From Cobetia crustatorum (GTDB taxonomy: Bacteria; Pseudomonadota; Gammaproteobacteria; Pseudomonadales; Halomonadaceae), in assembly GCF_000591415.1 (NCBI RefSeq), contig NZ_JEMF01000004.1, positions 1 to 48,399 on the forward strand: 48,399 nucleotides of DNA. The letters are read 5' to 3'. Shown one piece after another: positions 17,744-25,790 of the stretch (its first letter is position 1; every line of letters starts with the position of its first letter). The position numbers and the translations under genes were made by a program. The notes under the pieces are model-generated. The model was not told the DNA's origin. It saw only the letters and a program-made list of their open reading frames with translations, and made no database searches.

Positions 17744-19839
17744 TTAGAAGCCAGACTCTCGCCGCCAGACACCGACAGCCTCTCGCCATGTGCGACTGAC
17801 CAAGCTGCGCGCTTCGGTCTGCACATTGACCACGCCCCGTCGTCCAGGGATGGACTGTATCAATGCCTGTTCATGATCCATGGGCTTCAACGTCACGCGA
17901 TAGAGACTGCGCCTCAGCTCAAGCTCACCCTCCGGCCCCTCGCGCACGCGCAATGGCCCACCATAAGGGATCGCCATTTCGGGCTGCTCCAGCACTTCTA
18001 CCGATTGTGGCTCTACGTTGGTGACGCGCATTTCCATTGGCTCACCCGCAGGAGACAACGGATAGAACCATGCTGTTGCATCAGCAGAAATACGCAGTAC
18101 CTCTTCTTCTTCAACCCACGCCGTAAGATGAACATTATCAGGGTTGCGTAACGTCATCAGCCATTCGCCCTTACCCACCCAGCCTCCTTCCATGAGTGCA
18201 GGATTCACGGAATGTACTTGACCAGTATAAGGTGCCATCAAACGGCCCGTAGCCTGCTCCGCCTCAAGCGCATTGACACGCTGCCGCTGAACCGTGAGAT
18301 CAGCCTGGACCACAGGACTCTCCTGAAGAAGACGACGGTCCAAACCACTGGCAGAGCATCGCCAATCAAGCTGCTCAGTGCGTCGCTGAGCCGTGGCCAG
18401 TCGCTGAGCCACCTCGGGAGCACTGATGGTCGCCAGTGATTGCCCCGAGACCACGGATTCATCCTGCCTGACTGACACGGCCACCAAACGGAGCTTCCAG
18501 GCGAGTCGAGGCTTGCTCCAACCAGCCTGGAAGGCGTAATTCGCTTTGCCATGGCCACAACAGAAAAACACCCAGTGCCGCCACGATCAACGATGTACGC
18601 AACAAAGCCATGTTAGCCCGCGGCTTGCGCCCTTCGCTGAACCAGCGCCGTATTTCATTAATGATAGGCCGCATGATGAAATACCAGATCTCTACGGCAA
18701 ACAGCACAATGCCGAGTAGCTTGAAGAAAAAGTGATAAACCGCCAAGGCGATGCCCAAGAAGAGCAATAAACGATAAACCCACACGCCCATTGCAAAGCC
18801 GATCAACGCACGTCGGGGTCGCTCTGGGGGGGGGTTCCTTGAATCCAAACAACCACTCACGCAGCTGCCAGCGCGCAAGCGCCTGTGAGCGGGGTTCCAG
18901 ATTAGGCTGACGCCATGCATCGGAAAGTAGGTAATAACCATCAAAGCGCATCAACGGATTGAAGTTGACCAACGCTGACATGATCCAGGTGGTGGTCGCT
19001 AACCAAAAGCAGATCGTTCGCAGCACACCCTCCGGTAACAGGTGCCAACAAAGCAGCGCCAATATCGAGATCGATATTTCAACCGCGACACCGGCAATGT
19101 CCACCTTGACCCTATCGTTGCCCTCCGTCAGACGCCATGCATCGCTAGTATCGGTGTACAGCACTGGCCAGCCTACAATGAAGGCCACACCAATAGTGGG
19201 AACTCGAGCTCCCTTGGCCTTGGCAACAAATGCATGACCTAGTTCGTGCAGAACTTTGACGAACACCAGTGCGATGCCCAGTGTCAGCCAACCCCCTATC
19301 GCGCCCAGAGCTGCAAAGCTTGCCAGGAAGGTATCCAGTTGACGCACCGTCAGCCAGAGTCCGAGTAACAACATGGCAAGCAGACCCCAGAAGCAGCGTC
19401 GACTGCCCAGCCAACGAACCTTGTTCAGATGTCGATCCAGCCAGCGATCAGGATTGGCAAGTGGGATACGCACAAACAAATAGTGATGCATCAACCACTT
19501 CAATCCCTTGGGACGCGATTCCAGGCGGCGCTGATAGCGCTCCTGCTGCCCCGGATCACCGCACACCAGATCATGCTGGCGTAAAAAATCAGACAAGATG
19601 CGCAGCTGCTCACCCGGTACTTCACGCCCAAGGCTTGAACTGGCCTCTTTGGCCACTGTGGCCTCTTGCCCTCCTCTGATAAAGGGCAATAATTCAATGG
19701 CAGATTCGCCTAGCCGATAAAAGCGCTGAGCAACAGGGTCATGTAGCAACCAGCGCCGCTTACCATCACGATCCTGTTCAACGGGATGCAGCTTCAAGTC
19801 CTGGCGCAAGACCGCAAGCGGTGGAGGCTGAGAAATCAT
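17744..19839 (-). CDS. M50 (site-2 protease-like) membrane peptidase fused to a HlyD-type adaptor (two frameshifts)
   Basis: About 698 residues when corrected. Residues 1-110 are a soluble domain resembling the PqqD-like heads of peptide-processing M50 proteins. A polytopic domain follows, with zinc site HELGH at 198-202 and the partner motif NPLMRFDG at 294-301, so catalysis looks possible. More membrane helices lead to a last one (ALGVFLLWPW) and a periplasmic adaptor with lipoyl-like halves (LEAPFGGRVS, then RLMAPYTGQVHSV). Two breaks occur. A run of nine C (minus strand, 18826-18834) should be eight to join FKEPPPERPRRALIGF. A small indel near 18480-18500 interrupts the first lipoyl half (one base extra or two missing). 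Last gene of the export operon, 3 bp after the previous stop. A role in processing or handing over the adhesin is inferred. Confidence 0.82.
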
Positions 19840-19842
19840 CGT

Positions 19843-21219
19843 CTACCACCCAATCCAGCTACGCAGAGATGCCCAAGGTCGCCGGAACAAATAATAGCCA
19901 AGCGTTACTTTCTCACCATTGACCTTGGCGGTACCACGCCAGCCAACACGCGGCAGATGCTCGGTATCGCGCAAAAGTGCGTGCGCCCGATATGCCAACT
20001 CGCCGTCTGGTGCCAGCTCGGCACGATAATTGACGTGCGTCAGGTGGGCATCACGTACCTGCGAGGGATCAACATTGAGAAACAGCGAGACATCCGCGCC
20101 TTCCTGCAAGGGAATGTTGTCCGCACTTGGCAGCCAGATCTCCACTTCGGCACCTCGTGTATCAGCCACTTCGAGCAGACGCTCCCCTAACCTGACCGGC
20201 CGTCCTGCCCAATCGCTGGCATCACCAATGATGGCAACGCCATCACGAGGTGCTTCTACGCGGACTCGCGTCAGCTGCTCCTCTAGAAAGTTAACATCAG
20301 CACGCGCTTGCTTGACCTGAGCCAACAGCAGCGGCACTTCTGCACTCGCCGCACGATCGGTGAAGGCACGCTGGCGCGCACGTGCATACTCGGCCTGCGC
20401 CACTGCAAACGACTGACTAGCTTCAGCCAGTCGCCCTTTGAGCTCAGCATCGTCCAGCCTGGCCAACAACTGCCCTTGCTTCACCTGCTGATTGGGTGCA
20501 ATGGACAGCTCCTTCAACACACCATCCAATGGCGAGCGAATGATACTACTGACCTCCGGCACGATCTCCGCCTGACCCAGAACGGATAAACGAACGGGCA
20601 CCAGCATCAATAGCGCTAGCGTAGCGATCACGGCTCCCCATAACAGGCGCTTGCCGAGAGGAGCGCGCGTTCGTCCTGAATGTCGCGCCAGTACATTCTC
20701 AGCACCTTGTACCCAATGGGTCAGCAAGCGCTGTTCTGATTCATTCCAGGGCTTCTCACGCAGCAACAACAGACCACCTTCGATACGCCCTCGCCATACC
20801 ATGGGTACCCAGATACCTTCGCGCGGCCAATGCTCACTCCATTGCCCCCCCAGGATTGAATCACGCTCAGTCAACCGCTCTGGAGTAATGAGCACTATCT
20901 GTTCAGGCTTGTCAGCTGACTCTGCCGATACCTTGCGAGAAATATCCGTACGATCAAGCTCGAGGGCCTTGATTACCCGACGCACCCAATGAAGATAAGG
21001 GCTCTGCTGCTCGACATCCGTGGCGCCGGAGTGCGCCGTCAACTTGCCGTTACTGACCAACAGCAATTGCCGAGCAGGAAACAAATACGCCGTATCATTG
21101 ACGAGCACATATTCAGCTTCGCGTCGTCCCTTGGCACCCATCAGGCGCTTTTGAAGAGTGATCAGCCCTGCCAGGCGGTCCGTCGTCACGCTACCTGACA
21201 TTTCAACACGCCGATTCAT
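19843..21219 (-). CDS. HlyD-family adaptor with N-terminal GAF-like cytoplasmic domain
   Basis: Membrane-fusion (adaptor) protein of 458 residues. Residues 1-190 are soluble and have the length and alternating pattern of a GAF sensor domain (AEYVLVNDTAYLFPARQLLL, later GIWVPMVWRGRIEGGLLLLRE). One membrane helix at about 200-220 (ALLMLVPVRL) anchors it in the inner membrane. The periplasmic part has the lipoyl halves (IIRSPLDGVLKELSIAPNQQ and VEAPRDGVAIIG) around a coiled-coil hairpin rich in Ala, Arg and Gln, then a beta-barrel domain. The ATG overlaps the upstream stop (ATGA, 21216-21219). A cytoplasmic sensor on an adaptor is unusual and could gate export by a ligand. GAF assignment is by pattern only. 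Confidence 0.82.
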   Translation of the reverse strand: MNRRVEMSGSVTTDRLAGLITLQKRLMGAKGRREAEYVLVNDTAYLFPARQLLLVSNGKLTAHSGATDVEQQSPYLHWVRRVIKALELDRTDISRKVSAESADKPEQIVLITPERLTERDSILGGQWSEHWPREGIWVPMVWRGRIEGGLLLLREKPWNESEQRLLTHWVQGAENVLARHSGRTRAPLGKRLLWGAVIATLALLMLVPVRLSVLGQAEIVPEVSSIIRSPLDGVLKELSIAPNQQVKQGQLLARLDDAELKGRLAEASQSFAVAQAEYARARQRAFTDRAASAEVPLLLAQVKQARADVNFLEEQLTRVRVEAPRDGVAIIGDASDWAGRPVRLGERLLEVADTRGAEVEIWLPSADNIPLQEGADVSLFLNVDPSQVRDAHLTHVNYRAELAPDGELAYRAHALLRDTEHLPRVGWRGTAKVNGEKVTLGYYLFRRPWASLRSWIGW

Positions 21220-22016
21220 TGTGTCGCGTCTCCACTATCCACTGACAACGGATTCAATGAAGGGAAGCGTACTTCACCGCTCATGCCTGGCTTGACGCCT
21301 ACATCTGGCGTTGTGTCAGGTAGCGCAATCACTTTGAGCGTCTGGCTGACAGGATCAATGCTATCGACTACACGTACAACCTTGCCGGACATCTCTGCAC
21401 CGGTGGCATCGGCCTTGAACGTCATTTCTGTGCCGTTACCCACCTGTCCCAACCACATGGCGGGAATGACTGCCTCAATTTCGAGCTGATCCGAACTTAC
21501 AAGCTCAAGCATCGGCTCGCCATTGGAAACGAATTGGTAAGGGTTAACGGCACGCGACACTACCTCGGCATCAAACGGGGCCGTGATAGTGCAGTCACTC
21601 AAGTAGACATCCGATAACTTAACCGACGAGCTAGCCTCATTGACGGCAGCACGCGAAAGATCTACCTCCAACTGACTGACATTGTCGTAACGCGCCAACT
21701 GTTTGTTGACCTTGTATTGAGAGCTGGCCCCGGACAGTCGTGCACTCGCGACAGCTCGCTCAGCCTTGAGCGAACGGCAGTCAAAACGGATAAGGACTTC
21801 GCCCTTCTTCACTTCTTCCCCCGCACGCCGGTTGACCTCCAGCAAGCGCCCCGAAAGAGGCGCCGCCAGAATGGTAGAGTTGATAGCACTGACCTGACCG
21901 CGAACGGTCGGCACATCAGCAGCGTGAGTCACACTAGCGAGTCCAGGTAACGCAACGCACAGCAGAATGCCGCCCAGTTTCGCCCAATAGCGCTTTCGAT
22001 CGTCATGTACTGTCAT
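21216..22016 (-). CDS. Periplasmic HlyD/RND-type adaptor protein
   Basis: Adaptor of 266 residues with its own signal peptide: charged MTVHDDRKRYWAK, hydrophobic LGGILLCVALPGLASV and a cleavage site near THAAD. The two lipoyl halves (AAPLSGRLLEVNRRAGEEVK and ITAPFDAEVVSRAVNPYQFV) flank a short helical hairpin, and a barrel domain follows (LEIEAVIPAMWLG). The coiled coil is short compared with type I secretion adaptors. The frame is open to 22166, but the ATG at 22016 gives the signal peptide and has AGGG upstream. It starts 40 bp after the tolC stop and overlaps the next gene by 4 bp. Presumably it bridges the inner-membrane parts to the TolC-like duct. Confidence 0.88.
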   Translation of the reverse strand: MTVHDDRKRYWAKLGGILLCVALPGLASVTHAADVPTVRGQVSAINSTILAAPLSGRLLEVNRRAGEEVKKGEVLIRFDCRSLKAERAVASARLSGASSQYKVNKQLARYDNVSQLEVDLSRAAVNEASSSVKLSDVYLSDCTITAPFDAEVVSRAVNPYQFVSNGEPMLELVSSDQLEIEAVIPAMWLGQVGNGTEMTFKADATGAEMSGKVVRVVDSIDPVSQTLKVIALPDTTPDVGVKPGMSGEVRFPSLNPLSVDSGDATQ

Positions 22017-22620
22017 ATCGGCAGCGTCCCTGTTCAGAAAAGTTCGAGGCGCTGTCTCACAGACTCGCCTGCCCCTGTGTTGCGGTAGCCTCGGGTTGTG
22101 CTTCAAGCCAAAATGCAGGGTCCTGCAACGGCAAGGTGCCACTTGACCACTGACGGAATGCTTCATTCAGATTGTTGGCCAGCGCATCGACATCGTAACG
22201 CTGATAGTCCTCGGGTACCGGATTGAATCCAAGGCTGAACAGGAATCCACCGTAAGCATCTTGCGCATCAGCATAAGCAAGCGAGTTACTCAACACTGAA
22301 TTCAGTGCCTTGGCTTGATTCAGCAAAGAGGCTGTACCGGAGATGGCACGACTGGCACGCGCTTGTTTGCTGAAGTCAGCAATTTGCTCATCGAGCGCCT
22401 GAAAACGCTGAGCAATGCTCAGACTGTCCAATGAATTGTGATATTGCTGCCAACCCAAATTCACGCGTGCCAGTGTTGCCATATTGCTGGCCAGGCGACG
22501 TGCCTCAACCATCTGATCTCGCGCTTCGTTCTGTGCCTTGATCTCGTTAATCGCGAGCAGGCGGAAGATATTCCAGCTGACACGAACCCCTGCCTGCGCC
22601 CAGGTGTCGTTATAGAGATA

Positions 22621-22624
22621 ACTG
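22621..22624. repeat. Left copy of the 4-bp IS target duplication (ACTG)
   Basis: ACTG at 22621-22624 matches ACTG at 23823-23826 on the other side of the element. Collapsing the two copies restores the tolC frame, which confirms the exact ends. Confidence 0.85.
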
Positions 22625-22695
22625 GGTAATCCCCCCGAAAAACCAGAGTGTTCAAAAGTAGAATTTTCCGTAAGCTAAGCGCAGGGAGATTCTGC

Positions 22696-22962
22696 ATGAA
22701 AAAATCACGTTTTTCCGACAGCCAAATACTGTCAATTCTCAAGCAAGCCGAAGGCGGCGCACCAGTTCCAGAGCTGTGTCGTGAGCATGGCATGAGCAGT
22801 GCGACTTTCTACAAGTGGCGAGCTAAATTCGGCGGCATGGATGCGTCCATGATGGCCCGGCTGAAAGAGCTAGAGGATGAAAACCGACGGCTCAAGAAGA
22901 TGTACGCTGAGGAACGATTGAAAGCGGACATCCTCAAGGAAGCCATCGAAAAAAAGTGGTGA
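22696..22962 (+). CDS. IS3-family transposase OrfA
   Basis: DNA-binding half of the transposase, 88 residues. It has the helix-turn-helix of this group ([41 protein letters not shown]) and a C-terminal leucine zipper ([20 protein letters not shown]) used for multimerisation. The ATG at 22696 has GGGAGA upstream; an in-frame ATG at 22648 lies near the IS end and is less likely. It ends at TGA 22960-22962, after the slippery A-AAA-AAG heptamer at 22950-22956. Confidence 0.92.
   Translation: MKKSRFSDSQILSILKQAEGGAPVPELCREHGMSSATFYKWRAKFGGMDASMMARLKELEDENRRLKKMYAEERLKADILKEAIEKKW
22950..22956 (+). promoter_or_regulatory. Programmed -1 ribosomal frameshift site
   Basis: A seven-A run followed by G forms the heptamer A-AAA-AAG in the orfA frame (GAA AAA AAG TGG TGA). 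A -1 slip here continues directly into the orfB frame, making the OrfAB fusion that is the active transposase in IS3 elements. Function is known for the family; no stimulatory structure was examined. Confidence 0.8.
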
Positions 22963-23783
22963 AGCCGTCTCGACGCCGTGAGATGGCGCAGAAAGCCGTC
23001 AATGAGAAGCGCATCAGTATTCGACTGGCTTGCTGGATGTTCAGCATCAGCGAGACCTGCTATCGCTACCGGGCCAAGCTCAGCAGCGAGAATACCAAGA
23101 TCGCCGACTGGCTAATCCGGTTGACCCATAACCAGCGCAATTGGGGCTTCGGCCTGTGCTTTTTGCACCTGAGAAACGTCAAAGGGTTTGGCTGGAATCA
23201 CAAACGGGTTTACCGAATTTATCGGGAGCTGGAACTGAACCTGCGGATAAAACCCAAGAAACGCCTGGTTCGTGAAAAGCCGGAGCCATTGGCAGTGCCG
23301 GAAATGATCAATGACAGTTGGTCGATGGATTTCATGCACGACCAGCTCAACGATGGTCGCAGATACCGGCTGCTGAATGTGATTGATGACTTCAACCGCG
23401 AAGGCCTTGGCATCGAAGTAGACTTCTCACTTCCGGCAGAGCGTGTTATCCGATCACTGGAGCAGATCATTGAGTGGCGTGGCAAACCGCGCTCTATTCG
23501 ATGTGACAACGGCCCTGAATACATCAGCGGCAAGTTGGCGAACTGGGCGGAAAACCAAGGCATTGTGTTGGCGTTTATCCAGCCCGGCAAACCCCAGCAG
23601 AATGCCTATATCGAACGCTACAACCGCACGGTGCGTTACGATTGGCTGGCACAGTATCTGTTCGACAGCACCGAAGAAGTCCAGGATTATGCTACTCGCT
23701 GGCTCTGGCACTACAATCACGAACGACCCAATATGGGACTCGGAGGAATCACTCCTCAACAGAAGTTGGCCATGATGGCCTAA
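22956..23783 (+). CDS. IS3-family transposase OrfB (DDE catalytic domain)
   Basis: Catalytic half, 275 residues from the GTG at 22956, though it is mainly expected as the C-terminal part of the OrfAB frameshift product. It has an N-terminal HTH_21-like segment, then the rve integrase core with the DDE triad: Asp in [10 protein letters not shown], Asp in [11 protein letters not shown], and Glu in [10 protein letters not shown]. The C terminus ends in the usual [15 protein letters not shown]. All catalytic residues are present, so the element looks competent. Confidence 0.92.
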   Translation: MVKPSRRREMAQKAVNEKRISIRLACWMFSISETCYRYRAKLSSENTKIADWLIRLTHNQRNWGFGLCFLHLRNVKGFGWNHKRVYRIYRELELNLRIKPKKRLVREKPEPLAVPEMINDSWSMDFMHDQLNDGRRYRLLNVIDDFNREGLGIEVDFSLPAERVIRSLEQIIEWRGKPRSIRCDNGPEYISGKLANWAENQGIVLAFIQPGKPQQNAYIERYNRTVRYDWLAQYLFDSTEEVQDYATRWLWHYNHERPNMGLGGITPQQKLAMMA

Positions 23784-23822
23784 GGTCTACTTTTGAAGCC
23801 CTCTAAAAATGGGGGGATTACC

Positions 23823-23826
23823 ACTG
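23823..23826. repeat. Right copy of the 4-bp IS target duplication (ACTG)
   Basis: Direct repeat of the ACTG at 22621-22624, immediately outside the right inverted repeat. Confidence 0.85.
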
Positions 23827-24923
23827 TTGCTGTCGTAATTCGCGCTGTAAGAGAACTCAAGCCCGGGCAGCAAGCGCAACATGCTCTTACGCGCTTCCCG
23901 TTGAGCGATTCGGGCGTTATACAGCTGACCGATATATTCTCCGCTATTGGCGAGAGCAACACGCTCAAGTACATCAAGATCATTGGAAGGCAGCGGTGGC
24001 AGTGCTGGTAATTCACTAGGTGATTCAAGTGGAATTTCTGCATTGGGCGATTGATTGATCAAACTCGCCAACTCAATCTGCGACGTTTCGACTGAGCGCT
24101 GCAAACTTTTGAGATTACGCATGATCGACAGCAATTGGCGTTGCTCCTGGAGTACGTCCAACGGTGCACGCAGTTTCTCGCGTTGAATTTCCTCCAACTG
24201 GCCAAGTGCCTTTTCGGTATCAATGAGCAAGACGTCAATACGAGGCTTGAGCTTCTGCGTAACAGCAGCTTTCCAGTAGGCGCTGCGTGTCTGCTGAAGT
24301 AATTTGGCCATAATGTCACGACGCGCACTCTTGACGATCAGGAAGCGATCAGACTCCTGCTTGGCCTTGAGATAGCTGACGCCAAAATCCAATACATTCC
24401 ATGAAAGACGCAAGTCTGCATTCGAGCGATCCTTGTCCACAGAAGTGGACTGGGCAAGGCTCTGTACACCAGTACGCACATTTTCACTGGAAGACGCATC
24501 TTCATTACTACGGCTAGTAAAACCAGCATTGGCCGCGAGTACGGGCAGCATATCCATCTTGGCAAGGTTGAAGCTCTGTTCTGCCAAGGCCTGTTCCATC
24601 AGCTTGACGCGATTATCAAGGTTGTACTTGAGTGCGCGCGCCATCGCATGATTGAGATCCAAAGGCTCTGTAATCGCGGGCGTCATCTGCTGAAACAACA
24701 CCTCATCACCCTGTATCGCTGTCGCAATATCCTGACGCCCCAGTGGTTCAGGTTGTACGGTGCCACATGCGGACAACACAACGCCCGCTGCACTGATGGC
24801 GACCATGGTCGCCAATGTTTTGAGGCGCCCTTTCCCTTTGGGCGCTAGCTCAGGCGATACCTGAAACGCGTACCCAGTCGTTAGTCCCGTCATGATGTAG
24901 CCCCTGTCCCTTACTCTTGTATG

Positions 24924-24945
24924 CCCGCCTTTCATTTCAGGCGGG
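24924..24945. promoter_or_regulatory. Hairpin between the adhesin and tolC genes
   Basis: CCCGCCT (24924-24930) pairs with AGGCGGG (24939-24945) around an 8-base loop, in the 142-bp gap between the adhesin stop and the tolC start. No T run follows on the minus strand. It could be an attenuator, a processing or mRNA-stability element that sets unequal amounts of adhesin and exporter, or simply a weak terminator. Confidence 0.4.
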
Positions 24946-25035
24946 AATGAATCTTGTGACTAAAGCCGATAGCGAAATGCTTTTTGGTGTTCTTGAGTCA
25001 CCTGCTAGCTGGCCTTTCTCTGTCGCCGGACTAAC

Positions 25036-25790
25036 TCAGGAAATATCTGAATCATCTCCAAGCAACGCCATCAAATCAGCAAGCACATCGGCATGATCGT
25101 GGCTGAATCCATCACGTCCAGCGACCTTGAGCATTTCAGAGAGTGGCACTGCTCCAAGAACAGCGGTTGTCTCTGCTGCTTCCTGAGGCTCAGGCTGTGG
25201 CTCTGCTTGTGGTTGCCCTACCTCACCATCAGAAGGTGAATCAGTCGCCGGTACTTCATCACTCGTCTCAGCGTCAAAGGCAGTCTCTTGCTCAATTTCA
25301 TCCTGTTGCTTGGGCGTGAGATAGATCACGAAGGTAGTACTTGCTTCGTTACCAGATTCATCGCGACCGGTGACCTTGATATCGACCCGCTCGACGCCAA
25401 GAGACAATGCCATGGCTCGGTTGACTCGGAAGCTCAGTGAGTCGCTATCAAACGCAACATAACCAGGCAACGAACTACCATCGGCTCTAGTGGCTTCGAC
25501 CTTGATTTCTTCATTATTGGTGCTCTCGAAAGCGCCGGCCGGCAGAGAGAATTCATAGACCGCCTCATTGGCCACTACATCACGCAAGATAATGGTGAGC
25601 TGAACTGGCTGAATGCTAGGGATATCCAGCAAGATAGAATCACTGAAGAGGAGCTGCTCTCTGTCATCTTCCTGTGACGTGAGACGCCCCACTTCATCAC
25701 CATCAGAACCATTATCAGGTACAAAACCTGACGTAACTGTCACCGGCGGAATACCAGTCGTTCCTCGCACTACCGGTTCACTGAGTCCCG
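25036..25790 (-). other. Non-repetitive C-terminal region of the giant adhesin
   Basis: About 250 residues unlike the repeats. A beta-rich domain (QPVQLTIILRDVVANEAVYEF, then YVAFDSDSLSFRVNRAMAL) ends in VIYLTPKQQDEIEQ. A Glu/Pro/Gln-rich spacer follows (QPQAEPQPEPQEAAET) and a short terminal helix pair: VPLSEMLKVAGRDGF, then DHADVLADLMALLGD. The arrangement of folded domain, flexible spacer and amphipathic tail suggests a recognition or retention signal. I see no type I secretion glycine-rich repeats. Function is inferred from position only. Confidence 0.6.

Larger units (their letters stand above)
22625..23822 (+). mobile_element. IS3-family insertion sequence (IS407-like), 1,198 bp
   Basis: Perfect 12-bp terminal inverted repeats GGTAATCCCCCC (22625-22636) and its complement (23811-23822), with partial homology inward to a shared TTCAAAAGTAG. 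Two overlapping genes, orfA and orfB, fill it on the plus strand, opposite to tolC. The 1.2-kb size, the A7 slippery site and the 4-bp target duplication fit the IS3 family, IS407-type group. Clean ends and intact reading frames point to a recent, possibly still mobile insertion. A database match would be needed to name it. Confidence 0.92.
22057..24893 (-). pseudogene. TolC-family outer-membrane efflux lipoprotein, interrupted by an IS3-family element
   Basis: Outer-membrane exit duct. The N-terminal part (23827-24893) has a lipoprotein signal (AAGVVLSAC lipobox) and long helical TolC repeats; the C-terminal part (22057-22620) holds the second helical repeat (QMVEARRLASNMATLARVNLG). The IS occupies 22625-23822. 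Removing it with one copy of the ACTG target duplication rejoins the frame as ANYDSNSYLYNDTWAQAG with no other damage, giving about 544 residues. The ATG at 24893 has AGGGG upstream and is preferred to 24935. As it stands, translation runs into the IS and stops a few residues later (RGLQK), losing half of the duct-forming helices, so no working channel is expected from this allele. Confidence 0.9.
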
